Notes: generated from the letters alone by a model not told the origin. DNA of 64,000 nt from Cronobacter muytjensii ATCC 51329 (GCF_001277195.1 NZ_CP012268.1:3162001-3226000); one strand, 5' to 3'. Positions 9,231 through 18,853 are shown, counted from the stretch's first letter. Numbers and translations are program-made.

Positions 9231-9575
9231 TCAGATGCTGAAGGAAGAACCACACCCGCAGGTGCTGGTGGCGTTCGGGTTATTCACCACAAAGCGCGAC
9301 CCTTCGAGGCCTTCGGTATAATCCACCGCGCCACCGACCAGATATTGCAGGCTCATCGGGTCAACGACCAGCGACACGCCCTGTTTTTCGATAGTCATAT
9401 CGCCATCGTTGATCTGATCGTCAAAGGTAAAACCATACTGGAAGCCGCTGCAACCACCACCGGTGATGTAGACGCGCAGCTTGAGATTCGGGTTGTCTTC
9501 GTCTGCGATCAGGCTTTTTACTTTATTGGCGGCTGCGTCGGTAAACTGCAGCGGCAGCGCTACGTCATCACTCAT
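9231..9575 (-). CDS. erpA: A-type iron-sulfur cluster carrier ErpA
   Basis: ErpA delivers Fe-S clusters to targets such as IspG and IspH in isoprenoid synthesis and is essential for aerobic growth of K-12. The 114-residue product begins MSDDVALPLQ, preceded by a GGGAGC ribosome site; the longer frame starting 33 bases upstream has no support. The three cluster-ligand cysteines occur in GGGCSGF (about residue 42) and CGCGSSF near the C-terminus. Confidence 0.97.
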   Translation of the reverse strand: MSDDVALPLQFTDAAANKVKSLIADEDNPNLKLRVYITGGGCSGFQYGFTFDDQINDGDMTIEKQGVSLVVDPMSLQYLVGGAVDYTEGLEGSRFVVNNPNATSTCGCGSSFSI

Positions 9576-9631
9576 TTTTTGCTCCCGTGGAAACCAGCAA
9601 TCGGGCAAAGAATAACCCGATCTTTAGGGCC

Positions 9632-9660
9632 ATTATCTATTACCCTGGTAAATCGTTCAA
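9632..9660 (-). promoter_or_regulatory. Candidate sigma-70 promoter of erpA
   Basis: On the minus strand TTGAAC (9655-9660) is separated by exactly 17 bases from GATAAT (9632-9637). It lies about 57 bases upstream of the erpA ATG and overlaps the last codons of clcA. Prediction from consensus only. Confidence 0.6.
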
Positions 9661-11060
9661 GTATTCCGCCCGGCGGCCTGCGCCTGTCGCTCCGCCTCCT
9701 GCTTCGCCAGCGTACGCGCAAGGATAGTGGAATAGAGCGGTTTGCCGCCGAGGAACTGGGCGAGCAGTGTCGCGCCGAGACAGGTAATAATCATTGGCAA
9801 AATGAGCTGGTAATTATCGGTCATCTCAAGCACCAGAACGATGCCGGTAATCGGCGCTCTCACCGACGCGGCCAGCAACGCCCCCATCCCGGCGATGGCG
9901 AAGGTGCCCGCCTGTAACTGCCAGTCCGGGAACCAGGCGGCGCACGCCATGCCAAATGCGCTGCCAAGCAGCGTACCGAGCGCCAGCATCGGCGCGAAAA
10001 TCCCGCCCGGCGCGCCGGAGGAGAAACAGAGCACCGTGGTCACCACGCGGGCGATAAAAATAAACAGCAGCATGCCGACGGTAAAATTCCCCGCCGCAGC
10101 GACAGGGATCAGATCAAAGCCGCCGCCCGCCGCGACCGGCTCCCATAGCGCCAGCAGGCCGCACAAACCGCCGATCGCCCCGCCGAGCAGCACCCAGCGG
10201 GTAATATTGCCGCGATGAAGGCGGGCAAATACATCCTGCATGCCGAGCACCAGGCGGTTAAAAAGCGGCCCGATCGCGCCGAAAATAATGCCCAGCAGCA
10301 GATAGAGCCAGAGCGTATGCACCGGCGCGTTGGTCAGTTGTCCAACCTCAATCACCGCCCGCTCACCGTTAAAGACGCGAAACACGATGCTCGACATAAT
10401 CACGCCGGTAAACACCGCTTTGATGGAAATCAGGTTGTAGCGAAACTGCGGGCGCATCTCTTCAATGATAAACAGAATGCCCGCCAGCGGCGCGTTAAAG
10501 GCCGCCGCGAGCCCGGCCGCCGCGCCGGTCGCCAGCAGCGTGTGGCGCGCTTCGGCGTCGGTGCGGCGAAACAGATCCAGCACCATGCGTCCGATATTGC
10601 CGCCAATCTGCACCGTCGGCCCTTCGCGCCCCAGCACCATGCCCGCGCCGAGCGTGCCCATGCCGCCGATAAATTTCACCGGCAGCACCCGCCACCAGCG
10701 CACCGGCCTTAACTCTTCCAGCGCCCCTTCAATCTCAGGAATGCCTGAGCCGCCCGCCTCCGGCGCGAAGCGGCGCACCAGAAAATAGCCCACCATAGCC
10801 AGCAGCGCGGAGACAATAAACGCCAGCGGCCAGACGCGCCACGGGCTGTCTGCCGCCTGCACCAGCAGCCCGATGCGCTGCTGCGCCACCCAGACTACGG
10901 CTTTTTCAAACGCGACGCCCGCCAGCCCCGTCACAAGGCCGGTGAGCGCCGCCAGCAGTAAAATCGTCAGCGGCGTTTTATCGCGCAGCAGGAGCTGGCG
11001 GATAATCGCGGCGCGTCGTAAGCCTCGGACGCGGCGAGTGGATGTCGTCTGCGAATTCAT
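9657..11060 (-). CDS. clcA: H+/Cl- exchange transporter ClcA
   Basis: ClcA exchanges two chloride for one proton and supports extreme acid resistance. The 467-residue membrane protein shows the CLC signatures GSGIPE (around residue 104), GREGPTV (gating glutamate about 146) and GAPGGIFAP. The proton glutamate is in FIIEEMRP (about 201). These match K-12 Glu148 and Glu203 with a two-residue offset. The N-terminus is arginine-rich and cytoplasmic. The gene diverges from hemL over a 172-base gap. Confidence 0.97.
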   Translation of the reverse strand: MNSQTTSTRRVRGLRRAAIIRQLLLRDKTPLTILLLAALTGLVTGLAGVAFEKAVVWVAQQRIGLLVQAADSPWRVWPLAFIVSALLAMVGYFLVRRFAPEAGGSGIPEIEGALEELRPVRWWRVLPVKFIGGMGTLGAGMVLGREGPTVQIGGNIGRMVLDLFRRTDAEARHTLLATGAAAGLAAAFNAPLAGILFIIEEMRPQFRYNLISIKAVFTGVIMSSIVFRVFNGERAVIEVGQLTNAPVHTLWLYLLLGIIFGAIGPLFNRLVLGMQDVFARLHRGNITRWVLLGGAIGGLCGLLALWEPVAAGGGFDLIPVAAAGNFTVGMLLFIFIARVVTTVLCFSSGAPGGIFAPMLALGTLLGSAFGMACAAWFPDWQLQAGTFAIAGMGALLAASVRAPITGIVLVLEMTDNYQLILPMIITCLGATLLAQFLGGKPLYSTILARTLAKQEAERQAQAAGRNT

Positions 11061-11163
11061 GCGAACAGTTTCTCCGGGGATAATTCAGGCTGCGCATTGT
11101 ACGCCCGGCGGCGACGTCATTCAAAAAAGCCCTTCAGGCAGTCGGGGTTTAATCGGGCAAAAC

Positions 11164-11193
11164 TTTCATAACCCGGAAGGGATGACTTAGAAT
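11164..11193 (+). promoter_or_regulatory. Candidate sigma-70 promoter of hemL
   Basis: TTTCAT (11164-11169) and TAGAAT (11188-11193) are separated by 18 bases, about 40 bases upstream of the hemL ATG in the clcA/hemL divergent gap. The -35 element is weak; consensus-based prediction only. Confidence 0.4.
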
Positions 11194-11232
11194 AGTCCGT
11201 TATCCCTATTTCCCCGAATCAGGAGCCGATTC

Positions 11233-12513
11233 ATGAGTAAGTCTGAAAACCTCTTTGCCGCTGCCCGCGAACTTATCCCAGGCGGCGTAAACTCGCCGGT
11301 GCGCGCTTTTACCGGCGTGGGCGGCACGCCGCTGTTTATCGAACGGGCGGACGGGGCTTATCTCTATGACGCCGACGGCAAAGCCTATATCGACTATGTC
11401 GGCTCCTGGGGCCCGATGGTGCTGGGCCACAACCACCCGGCTATACGCAACGCGGTGATTGAAGCGGCGCAGCGTGGCCTGAGCTTCGGCGCGCCGACAG
11501 AGATGGAAGTGAAAATGGCGCAGCTCGTCACCGAGCTGGTGCCGACGATGGATATGGTGCGCATGGTGAACTCCGGCACCGAGGCGACCATGAGCGCCAT
11601 CCGTCTCGCGCGCGGCTTTACCCGCCGCGACAAAATCATCAAATTCGAAGGCTGCTATCACGGCCACGCCGATCACCTGCTGGTGAAAGCGGGCTCCGGC
11701 GCGCTGACGCTCGGCCAGCCGAACTCGCCAGGCGTGCCGGCGGATTTCGCCAAACACACCCTGACCTGCACCTATAACGATCTCGCTTCCGTGCGCGAGG
11801 CGTTCGAGCTTTACCCGCAGGAGATCGCCTGCATTATCGTCGAGCCTGTCGCGGGCAACATGAACTGCATCCCGCCGCAGCCCGATTTCCTGCCGGGCCT
11901 GCGCGCGCTGTGCGACGAATTCGGCGCGCTGCTGATTATCGATGAAGTGATGACCGGTTTCCGCGTCGCGCTGGCGGGCGCGCAGGCGCATTACAACGTG
12001 GTGCCGGATCTGACCTGCCTTGGCAAAATCATCGGCGGCGGTATGCCGGTGGGCGCATTTGGCGGACGTCGCGAAGTCATGGAAGCGCTGGCCCCGACCG
12101 GCCCGGTCTATCAGGCGGGCACGCTCTCCGGCAACCCGATCGCGATGGCGGCAGGCTACGCGTGCCTGAGCGAAGTGTCGCAGCCGGGCGTGCACAGCAC
12201 GCTGGACGCGCTGACGACACAGCTGGCGGAGGGCCTGCGCGAGGCCGCAAAAGAGGCGGACGTGCCGCTGGTGGTCAACCATGTCGGCGGGATGTTCGGC
12301 ATCTTCTTTACCGACGCTGAGAGCGTGACCTGCTATCAGGATGTGGTGAAATGCGACGTTGAGCGCTTTAAGCGTTTCTTCCATCTGATGCTGGAAGAAG
12401 GCGTCTATTTCGCGCCGTCCGCTTTCGAAGCGGGCTTTATGTCGGTCGCGCACAGCGAAGAAGACATCAACGCCACCATCGACGCCGCTCGCCGGGTATT
12501 CGCGGCGCTGTAA
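11233..12513 (+). CDS. hemL: Glutamate-1-semialdehyde 2,1-aminomutase
   Basis: HemL converts glutamate-1-semialdehyde to 5-aminolevulinate in the C5 pathway of haem synthesis. The 426-residue length equals the K-12 enzyme. It is a class III PLP aminotransferase: NSGTEATMSA binds the cofactor phosphate, IIDEVMTGFR holds the PLP-ring aspartate, and CLGKIIGGGMP holds the Schiff-base lysine (Lys265). The ATG follows AGGAGCC. It stands alone, between divergent clcA and convergent fhuB. Confidence 0.98.
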   Translation: MSKSENLFAAARELIPGGVNSPVRAFTGVGGTPLFIERADGAYLYDADGKAYIDYVGSWGPMVLGHNHPAIRNAVIEAAQRGLSFGAPTEMEVKMAQLVTELVPTMDMVRMVNSGTEATMSAIRLARGFTRRDKIIKFEGCYHGHADHLLVKAGSGALTLGQPNSPGVPADFAKHTLTCTYNDLASVREAFELYPQEIACIIVEPVAGNMNCIPPQPDFLPGLRALCDEFGALLIIDEVMTGFRVALAGAQAHYNVVPDLTCLGKIIGGGMPVGAFGGRREVMEALAPTGPVYQAGTLSGNPIAMAAGYACLSEVSQPGVHSTLDALTTQLAEGLREAAKEADVPLVVNHVGGMFGIFFTDAESVTCYQDVVKCDVERFKRFFHLMLEEGVYFAPSAFEAGFMSVAHSEEDINATIDAARRVFAAL

Positions 12514-12527
12514 TTGGGCGTGTTAGC

Positions 12528-12557
12528 GTGGCGGGTGCGCTTGCGTTTACCCGCCAC
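12528..12557. repeat. REP-like palindromic element after hemL
   Basis: The arms gtggcgggt (12528-12536) and acccgccac (12549-12557) form a perfect 9-base stem between convergent hemL and fhuB. The inner and right part (ggtgcgct...gcg.ttacccgcca) recurs at 38627-38648, so this is a dispersed element rather than a simple terminator; no T-run follows. Confidence 0.65.
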
Positions 12558-12619
12558 CATGCTGATACCTTACCTAAATATGCAGGGGGTAAGCGACGCG
12601 CGCCTGCCCCCCGCCATCC

Positions 12620-14605
12620 TTACCGGCTCTGCTTGCGTAACAGATAAACGAAATACGGCGCGCCGATAAACGTCGCCAGCAACCCTGCCGGGATCTGATA
12701 CGGGAACATCGCCATACGGCCCGCCCAGTCGGCCAGCATCATCAGCATACCGCCCAGCAGCGAGGCGATAACCAGCTGCGGCAGCGCGCGGCGAAAACCG
12801 AGCATGCGGGTAATGTGCGGCGCCATCAAACCAATGAAGCTCAGCGGCCCGATGGTCAGCGTCGCCGCCGCGGTCAGCGCCGAGGCGAGCAGCAGCAGCA
12901 CGATGCGCGTCGGCGTCAGCGCCATTCCTACGGCGCGCGCGGTGTCGCCGCCAAGCGGCAGCACCGTCAGCCAGCGGCGGCACAGCGGCGTGACCGCCAG
13001 CAATGCCAGCATTACCCACAGCGAATTCCACGCCTGCTGCGGCGTCACGCTGTAGGTGGAACCGGAGATCCACGTGATCACCTGCGCCATACGCGGATCG
13101 CCGCTCGCCTGAAGCATCACCAGCAGCATGGTAAACGCCGTGCTGAGCGCCATCCCGGCAAGCAGCATCCGGTGCGGCGAGAACCCGCCGCGTCCGGCGG
13201 CAATCAGGATAATCATCAGCGTCGCCGCCGCGCCGACACTCCCTGCCGGCAACAGCCAGCCAAAGGCGTCGCCCGGCACGAACAGCAGCATCATCACCAC
13301 GCCGAACGCTGCGCCGGAACTGATGCCCAGCACTTCAGGGCTCGCCATCGGGTTGCCAGTCAGCCGCTGGATAATGCAGCCCGCCGCCGCCAGCATCGTG
13401 CCCGCGCACAGCGCCGCCAGCACGCGCGGCCAGCGCCAGCCAAGCAGCTCGCGCAGCACATCGCCCTGCGCCCAGACCCAGCCGTCGGCATCGCGTCCAA
13501 AACAGAGCGCCAGCGCCGCCACGCCCAGGAGCAGCAGCAGACCCGCCAGCGTCCAGCGCGCCAGGTGGCCGCGCTCCGCCGGAATACGGTCGCCCGCGTT
13601 CATCTCCGGCGCGCTCATGGCACGCAGGCGCGGTAACAGCCACAGCAGCAGCGGCGCGCCAAATAACGCCGTCGCCATGCCGGTGGAGACTTCCAGCCAG
13701 ACGCGGGAGAGCCAGAGGATAAACTGATCCGACAGCCACAGCAGCAGCGCGCCGATAAGCGACGCCAGCAGCAGCCGCGCCAGCAGCCGCCGCGCGCCGA
13801 GCATTTTGGCGAGCAGCGGCGCGAACAGGCCGATAAAACCGATGATCCCCACCGCGTTGACCAGCAAAGCGCTGATGACAATCGCCAGCGTCAATGTGGC
13901 CAGGCGCGCCAGCGACAACGCCAGCCCAAGGTTGCGCGCCACGCCGTCGTCGAGCCCCATCAGGGTTAACGGGCGCAGCAGCAACAGCGTCAGTAGCAGG
14001 CCCGCCAGCAACTGCGGCCACAGCCGCACCGCCACGCTCCAGTCGTTCTGATTCAGCGCGCCGGTGCTCCACAAAAACATGCTTTGCAGCTGATCGTGGT
14101 GAAAGAGCACCAGCAGTTGATTGACCGCGCCGCAGTAAAGGCTCACCACCAGGCCTGCCAGGATAAGCGTCACCGGGGAGAGGCGTTTGCCCCAGGCGAC
14201 GCCGAACACCAGCAGCCCGACCACGCAGGCGCCCGCCAGCGCCGCGAACTGCGCCGTCAGCACGCCGCCGGGCAGCGCCCAGAGCGTGGCGACGGTAACG
14301 CCCAGCTGCGCGCCGGTCGCCACGCCAAGAGTGGTCGGCTCGGCAAGCGGGTTACGCAGCACCTGCTGGAACAGCACGCCCACCAGCCCAAGCCCTGCGC
14401 CCACTAACAGCGACACCGCAAAGCGCGGCAGCAGACTGTAGTGGAACAGCATCTGATCAATGGCGTCGATATCCGGGCGCCACAGCGCCTCGCGCCACTG
14501 CGCGCGCGGCAGAAAGGCGTTAAGGTTGCCCCAGCTCAGGCCGAGCGCCAGCGCGAACAAAAGCCCCAGCAGCAACGCCGGAAAAAGCAGATGACGTGAC
14601 CTCAT
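12620..14605 (-). CDS. fhuB: Fe(3+)-hydroxamate ABC transporter permease FhuB
   Basis: FhuB is the inner-membrane permease for ferrichrome and other hydroxamate siderophores. The 661-residue protein is a tandem fusion of two FecCD-type permease halves, about 20 membrane helices in total. Each half carries an NPLAEPTTLGVATGA- or NPMASPEVLGISSGA-type motif and a GxxxxxxRxLG-like coupling region (GGDTARAVG in the second half). Its ATG overlaps the fhuD stop by 4 bases (ATGA), indicating translational coupling in fhuACDB. Confidence 0.97.
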   Translation of the reverse strand: MRSRHLLFPALLLGLLFALALGLSWGNLNAFLPRAQWREALWRPDIDAIDQMLFHYSLLPRFAVSLLVGAGLGLVGVLFQQVLRNPLAEPTTLGVATGAQLGVTVATLWALPGGVLTAQFAALAGACVVGLLVFGVAWGKRLSPVTLILAGLVVSLYCGAVNQLLVLFHHDQLQSMFLWSTGALNQNDWSVAVRLWPQLLAGLLLTLLLLRPLTLMGLDDGVARNLGLALSLARLATLTLAIVISALLVNAVGIIGFIGLFAPLLAKMLGARRLLARLLLASLIGALLLWLSDQFILWLSRVWLEVSTGMATALFGAPLLLWLLPRLRAMSAPEMNAGDRIPAERGHLARWTLAGLLLLLGVAALALCFGRDADGWVWAQGDVLRELLGWRWPRVLAALCAGTMLAAAGCIIQRLTGNPMASPEVLGISSGAAFGVVMMLLFVPGDAFGWLLPAGSVGAAATLMIILIAAGRGGFSPHRMLLAGMALSTAFTMLLVMLQASGDPRMAQVITWISGSTYSVTPQQAWNSLWVMLALLAVTPLCRRWLTVLPLGGDTARAVGMALTPTRIVLLLLASALTAAATLTIGPLSFIGLMAPHITRMLGFRRALPQLVIASLLGGMLMMLADWAGRMAMFPYQIPAGLLATFIGAPYFVYLLRKQSR

Positions 14606-15498
14606 ACCCGGCCTCCCAGCGCATTATCGAGTACCCGGCCAAAACGCATCGCCGAGAGCGTCGCGCCGTAAAACCAGACGGCGGGCACGCGCTGAAAGCG
14701 CCCTGCGCGCACAAACGGCATCGCCTGCCACAGCGGCGTGGCGGCAAGCTGCTGCATCGCCTGGTCATCGCCGTGTTCGAAGCAGATAACGTCAGCGTCT
14801 TTAAACTGCGCGAGCCGTTCGACGCCGACAATCGCGCTGCCCCAGAAGTTGGTATCGTCCTGCCAGGCGTTAGGCACGTTGACCGCGTCCAGCACCGGCT
14901 GAAACAGGCTGTTGGTGCCGATAGTCAGCGCATGGCGCGCGTCGAGCAGCGACATCATCAACAGCGGGCGTTTGCCCCGCGCCGCGAAGCGCGGTTTCAT
15001 CCGCGTCAGGAACTGGTCGAACGCATCGAGATGCGCTTTCGCGCCCGCCTGGAGACCCAGCCGCTCCGCCAGCGCCAGCAGCGACTGACGCGCCATCGCA
15101 AGCGGCGCTTTGCCGTCGGTAAAGGTAACACCCATGCCGGGCGCGATACGCTTAAGCTGGGCCTCCGCCGGGCCATAGCCGGACGACCAGATCATCAGCG
15201 ACGGCTCCAGTTGAGTAAGCAGTTCGAGGTTCGGCTCGGTGCGCAGTCCGACGTCGATAACCGAGTCCGGCAGCGGCGGGTCGTTAACCCACAGCCGGTA
15301 GTTCGGCACATCCGCCACCGCGTAAGGCGTTACGCCCAGCGCCAGCAACTGTTCGACGGGCAGCCATTCGAGCGCCACGATGCGTTTAAGATCCACCGTC
15401 GCCGCGCGCGCTTTGGCCATCTGCCACATCAACGGCGAGAGCGCCATCGCCGTCATCAGACGCCGACGGCTTAAAGGCGTTGAGAGAACATTACGCAT
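14602..15498 (-). CDS. fhuD: Fe(3+)-hydroxamate periplasmic binding protein FhuD
   Basis: FhuD binds ferric hydroxamates in the periplasm and passes them to FhuBC. The 298-residue product starts at MRNVLSTPLSRRRLM, whose ATG shares one base with the fhuC stop. Some 154 open codons upstream are out-of-frame fhuC sequence and are excluded. SRRRLMTAMALSP looks like a twin-arginine signal, cleaved near ARA|ATV. The mature start RIVALEWLPVEQLLALG is typical of class III binding proteins, and WQAMPFVRAGRFQRVP is the conserved C-lobe segment. Confidence 0.96.
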   Translation of the reverse strand: MRNVLSTPLSRRRLMTAMALSPLMWQMAKARAATVDLKRIVALEWLPVEQLLALGVTPYAVADVPNYRLWVNDPPLPDSVIDVGLRTEPNLELLTQLEPSLMIWSSGYGPAEAQLKRIAPGMGVTFTDGKAPLAMARQSLLALAERLGLQAGAKAHLDAFDQFLTRMKPRFAARGKRPLLMMSLLDARHALTIGTNSLFQPVLDAVNVPNAWQDDTNFWGSAIVGVERLAQFKDADVICFEHGDDQAMQQLAATPLWQAMPFVRAGRFQRVPAVWFYGATLSAMRFGRVLDNALGGRV

Positions 15499-16295
15499 CA
15501 GCAGACAAAGCTCACCGGTGCCAGGCCCGCCGGATGCGGCAGAATGCCCATCGGAATGCCGTAGATTTGCTGTAGCGTCTCGCCGTTCATTAATTCCAGC
15601 GGACTGCCCTGGGCTATCATTTCGCCGCCGCGCAGCGCCACCAGATGATCGCAGTAGCGCGCCGCCATATTGATATCGTGCAGCACCGCGATCACCGTCA
15701 GACCGCGCTGCTGACTTAAGCGGTGGATTAGCGCGAGCACATCCACCTGGTGGGCGATATCCAGTGCTGACGTCGGTTCGTCGAGCAGCAGGCAGCGGCT
15801 GTTTTGCGCCACCAGCATGGCAATCCATGCGCGCTGGCGTTCGCCGCCGGAGAGGCTGTCCACCAGCCGGTGCGCCAGCGGCTTCAGGCCGACCAGGCTT
15901 ATCGCCTCCTCTACCCGCTCGCGGTCTTCCGTGCCGAAGCGCCCAAGCGCGCCGTGCCACGGATAGCGCCCAATCGCCACCAGCTCGCGTACCGTCATGC
16001 CTTCGGCGGCAGGCAACTGCTGCGGCAGGTACGCCACTTCGCGCGCGAATGCTTTGCTGTTCCAGCGCGCCAGGGGCTCGCCGTTGAGCAGAATATCGCC
16101 TTCAGAGGGGGGCTGATGACGGCCAAGCATTTTCAGCAGCGTGGATTTGCCGGAGCCGTTGTGGCCGATAAGACCGGTGACTTTGCCCGCCGGAAAGGTG
16201 AGCGACAGGGGGTGAAGCAGCGTGCGTCCAGGCACACGAAAAGCGAGATCTCTTAAAGAAAAACCAGCATCGGGCGGGGAAGTTTTGTCCTGCAT
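15498..16295 (-). CDS. fhuC: Fe(3+)-hydroxamate ABC transporter ATP-binding protein FhuC
   Basis: FhuC powers ferric hydroxamate import through FhuB. The start MQDKTSPPDAGF gives 265 residues, the K-12 length; 47 upstream in-frame codons show no similarity and are excluded. Walker A is GHNGSGKS (about residues 42-49), the signature LSGGERQR, Walker B CLLLDEP, and the switch histidine lies in VLHDIN. It follows fhuA by 46 bases and touches fhuD. Confidence 0.97.
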   Translation of the reverse strand: MQDKTSPPDAGFSLRDLAFRVPGRTLLHPLSLTFPAGKVTGLIGHNGSGKSTLLKMLGRHQPPSEGDILLNGEPLARWNSKAFAREVAYLPQQLPAAEGMTVRELVAIGRYPWHGALGRFGTEDRERVEEAISLVGLKPLAHRLVDSLSGGERQRAWIAMLVAQNSRCLLLDEPTSALDIAHQVDVLALIHRLSQQRGLTVIAVLHDINMAARYCDHLVALRGGEMIAQGSPLELMNGETLQQIYGIPMGILPHPAGLAPVSFVC

Positions 16296-16341
16296 GGTAG
16301 CCAACTTGTTGAAGGGCACGCAAAGCGTGCCCGAAGACGGA

Positions 16342-18579
16342 TCAGAAGCGGAAAGTTGCGGTCGCCGTAACCTGACGTTCCGCGCCCCAGAAGCAGCCGT
16401 AAGTCTGGAAGCAACTGGAAACATATTCACGATCAAGCAGGTTATTGACGTTTACCGCAACGCTTGAGCCCGGCAGGCCCAGTCGCGCCAGGTCATATTT
16501 GACCACAGCGTCCATCACCGCGGCACTACCAACTTTAAAGGTATTCGCCGGATCGCCGTAGCTGGAGCCGATAAAGCGACCGCCGGTGCCGATGGTCAGA
16601 CCGGAAAGCGGACCGTTGTTAAACGTGTAGTCGCCCCACAGCGAACCCATATTACGCGGCACCTGCTCAACGTGATTCCCCTTGAGGTTGGTGTCTTTGG
16701 TGTATTCCGCGTCAATGTAGGTGTAAGACGCCGTCACGTTGATATTCGCGTTAAGCGCAGCTTTCGCTTCCAGCTCCACACCGCGCGAGCGCACTTCACC
16801 TGACGGAACCTGCTGGGTCGCATCATTCGGATCGGTGGTCAGGGTGTTGGTTTTGGTCAGCTGATACACCGCGCCGGTAATGACAATCGGCATATCTTTC
16901 GGCACATATTTCACGCCTGCTTCATACTGCTCGCCTTTGGACGGCGCAAAGGCCATACGCGGGGTGCTGTAGAGGTCGAATGCGTTCGGCTCGAAAGACT
17001 GGCTGTAGCTGACGTACGGGGAAATACCGTTGTCGAACAGATAGTTCACGCCACCGCGCCAGGTAAACTGATGGTCGTTGCGCTCAATCGATCCTGCGAC
17101 CGGCGTAGTGGAATTCGCACGCACGGTTGTTGCTTGTTGAGACCAGTCGTAGCGACCGCCCAGCGTGAACACCCATTTGTCCCATTCAGCCTGATCCTGA
17201 ATGTAAATCCCGGTCTGTTTGGTCTCATTAAGCTGATACGGCTCGGCATCCTCGAAATCGAAATCTGCCGGCGTGTAGCCGCCGTTGAGATCGATAGCTG
17301 GCGCCGTGCCAAACTTCGCGTTGATATCGTTACGCATACGCATGAAATCGACGCCGGTCAGCAGGGTGTGATCCAGTTCACCGGTCGCGAATGCGCTTTG
17401 CAACTGGGTATCGACGCTGAAGTTTTGCAGGCGCTCGTTATCCACGACGGTACCGCGACCTAAATAGTGATCGCGCTCGCTGGCCGAAATTGCCTGGCAA
17501 GGGGCGTTAAACGTGTTGGTGGTGCAAATGCCGGTGCCGTAGACGCTCTGCTGAGAGGTTTTCATCTCAGAGAAACGCAGATTCTGGCGCACGGTGAAGG
17601 TGTCATCGAAAGCATGTTCGAAGCTATATCCCACCATTTTCTGGTTGCGGGAATAAGTGTTGTTCGACGCGCCTTCGTTAAAATCGCTGCCGATACGCTT
17701 GCCGTTTGGCAGCGGCTCGACGGTTCCTTCCTTCGGCAACCAACCGTAGTAGCCGGTTTGCGGCTCGTTCTGGAAGTAAGAAAGGAAAGTGAAAGTGGTT
17801 TTGTCATCCGGACGCCAGGTGAACGACGGCGCGATGGCATAGCGTTTCTGTTTGGCGTTGACCTGCTGCTGGTCGTTGGAGCGCGCCACGCCGGTCAGGC
17901 GATAAGAGAACTCGCCGTTATCGTCGATAGCGTCGCTGAAGTCGAAACCGGTCTGATACAGGTTATCGGTGCCCATTTTAAACTGGACTTCACGCAACGG
18001 TTCGGTAGTCGGGCGCTTGCTCACCATCGCAATAATGCCGCCCGGATTGCTCTTGCCGTACAGCACAGATGTCGGGCCGCGCATCAGTTCAACGCGCTCC
18101 AGCATGTAAGGATCGATAACGGCATCGTTGTAGAAGTTGCCCTGCAACTTCATACCGTCCAGATAGTTGTTCTGGCTTAAGCCCACGGACGTAAATCCGC
18201 GAATGCTGACAAAGTCATAAGTGGTCGATGCGCCGCGGTTGCTGACAACCACGCCTGGCGTATAGCCCAGCGCTTCTTTCACCGACTGCGCCTGGTGAAT
18301 GTCCATCTCTTCCCGCGTCACAACCGAAACAGACTGCGGCGTTTTTTCAATGGGGGCATCGGTTTTGGTGGCGGTCGCGGAACGCTTCGCCGCAATGGTC
18401 GGGGCCGGGCCCCAGGCGCTTTCCTGCGCGGCTGCGGAAGCGGAAACGGTGATCGTTTCCTCTTTCTGGCCGTTGTCGGCAGCAATGGCGGACGCAGCGA
18501 AACCGCTGCACGCCGTGGCGACTAAAACAGCCAGTCTGCAAATCCTGGTATTGATCTGAGTGTGAGTGGAACGCGCCAT
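16342..18579 (-). CDS. fhuA: TonB-dependent ferrichrome outer-membrane receptor FhuA
   Basis: FhuA imports ferrichrome across the outer membrane using TonB-ExbBD energy and is a receptor for several phages and colicin M in K-12. The start MARSTHTQINTR gives 745 residues with a signal peptide cleaved near AIA|ADNG. A TonB box (EETITVSA) follows at once, then the plug domain (IEKTPQSVSVVTREEM) and the 22-strand barrel ending in the outer-membrane Phe (ATATFRF). The conserved cysteine pair CFQTYGCFW is near the C-terminus. Extracellular loops, for example around CTTNTFNAPC, differ from K-12, so phage sensitivity may differ. A Fur box lies upstream. Confidence 0.97.
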   Translation of the reverse strand: MARSTHTQINTRICRLAVLVATACSGFAASAIAADNGQKEETITVSASAAAQESAWGPAPTIAAKRSATATKTDAPIEKTPQSVSVVTREEMDIHQAQSVKEALGYTPGVVVSNRGASTTYDFVSIRGFTSVGLSQNNYLDGMKLQGNFYNDAVIDPYMLERVELMRGPTSVLYGKSNPGGIIAMVSKRPTTEPLREVQFKMGTDNLYQTGFDFSDAIDDNGEFSYRLTGVARSNDQQQVNAKQKRYAIAPSFTWRPDDKTTFTFLSYFQNEPQTGYYGWLPKEGTVEPLPNGKRIGSDFNEGASNNTYSRNQKMVGYSFEHAFDDTFTVRQNLRFSEMKTSQQSVYGTGICTTNTFNAPCQAISASERDHYLGRGTVVDNERLQNFSVDTQLQSAFATGELDHTLLTGVDFMRMRNDINAKFGTAPAIDLNGGYTPADFDFEDAEPYQLNETKQTGIYIQDQAEWDKWVFTLGGRYDWSQQATTVRANSTTPVAGSIERNDHQFTWRGGVNYLFDNGISPYVSYSQSFEPNAFDLYSTPRMAFAPSKGEQYEAGVKYVPKDMPIVITGAVYQLTKTNTLTTDPNDATQQVPSGEVRSRGVELEAKAALNANINVTASYTYIDAEYTKDTNLKGNHVEQVPRNMGSLWGDYTFNNGPLSGLTIGTGGRFIGSSYGDPANTFKVGSAAVMDAVVKYDLARLGLPGSSVAVNVNNLLDREYVSSCFQTYGCFWGAERQVTATATFRF

Positions 18580-18619
18580 GCTAATTTCTCTGAGTGATAG
18601 TGACAAATGATAACGTAAA

Positions 18620-18634
18620 CGAGAATTATTATTA
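18620..18634 (-). promoter_or_regulatory. Fur box upstream of fhuA
   Basis: Read on the minus strand, TAATAATAATTCTCG matches 12 of 15 positions of the 7-1-7 Fur consensus TGATAATAATTATCA. It lies about 40 bases upstream of the fhuA ATG. Iron-replete Fur should repress the whole fhuACDB operon. Confidence 0.72.
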
Positions 18635-18784
18635 TGCGCCCGAGATAATATGCGAAAGGCTGTTTATATAGCAAGCGCCTGGCGCGGCGCGGGGGGCCGA
18701 CGGGGCAATTAATCACCAGAGGAAATTATCTGGTTAATCGGGAGATGCCGGAACGTTACCGGCACATTAAACAACGGTGACAAT

Positions 18785-18834
18785 AAAAAAGGGTTTAGCC
18801 CTCTTCCCGCCGAAGCCGGAGAGGCGCTAAACCC
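18785..18834 (-). terminator. Intrinsic terminator after mrcB
   Basis: On the minus strand, downstream of mrcB, gggtttagc and gctaaaccc pair around an inner cctct/gagg stem with a CGGCTTCGGCG-type loop, followed by TTTTTT. It separates mrcB from fhuA. Confidence 0.88.
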
Positions 18835-18853
18835 TGTGTTCCCGGAAGGGACG

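Noticed and set aside
11206..12453. 415-codon minus-strand frame over hemL
   Set aside because: Antisense shadow; composition rich in His, Arg and Gln, while hemL is intact on the other strand.
15499..15960. 154-codon N-terminal extension of fhuD
   Set aside because: It lies wholly within fhuC in another frame; the conserved FhuD starts at 15498 at the fhuC stop.
16296..16436. 47-codon N-terminal extension of fhuC
   Set aside because: It overlaps the end of fhuA and has no similarity to FhuC; the K-12-like start is 16295.
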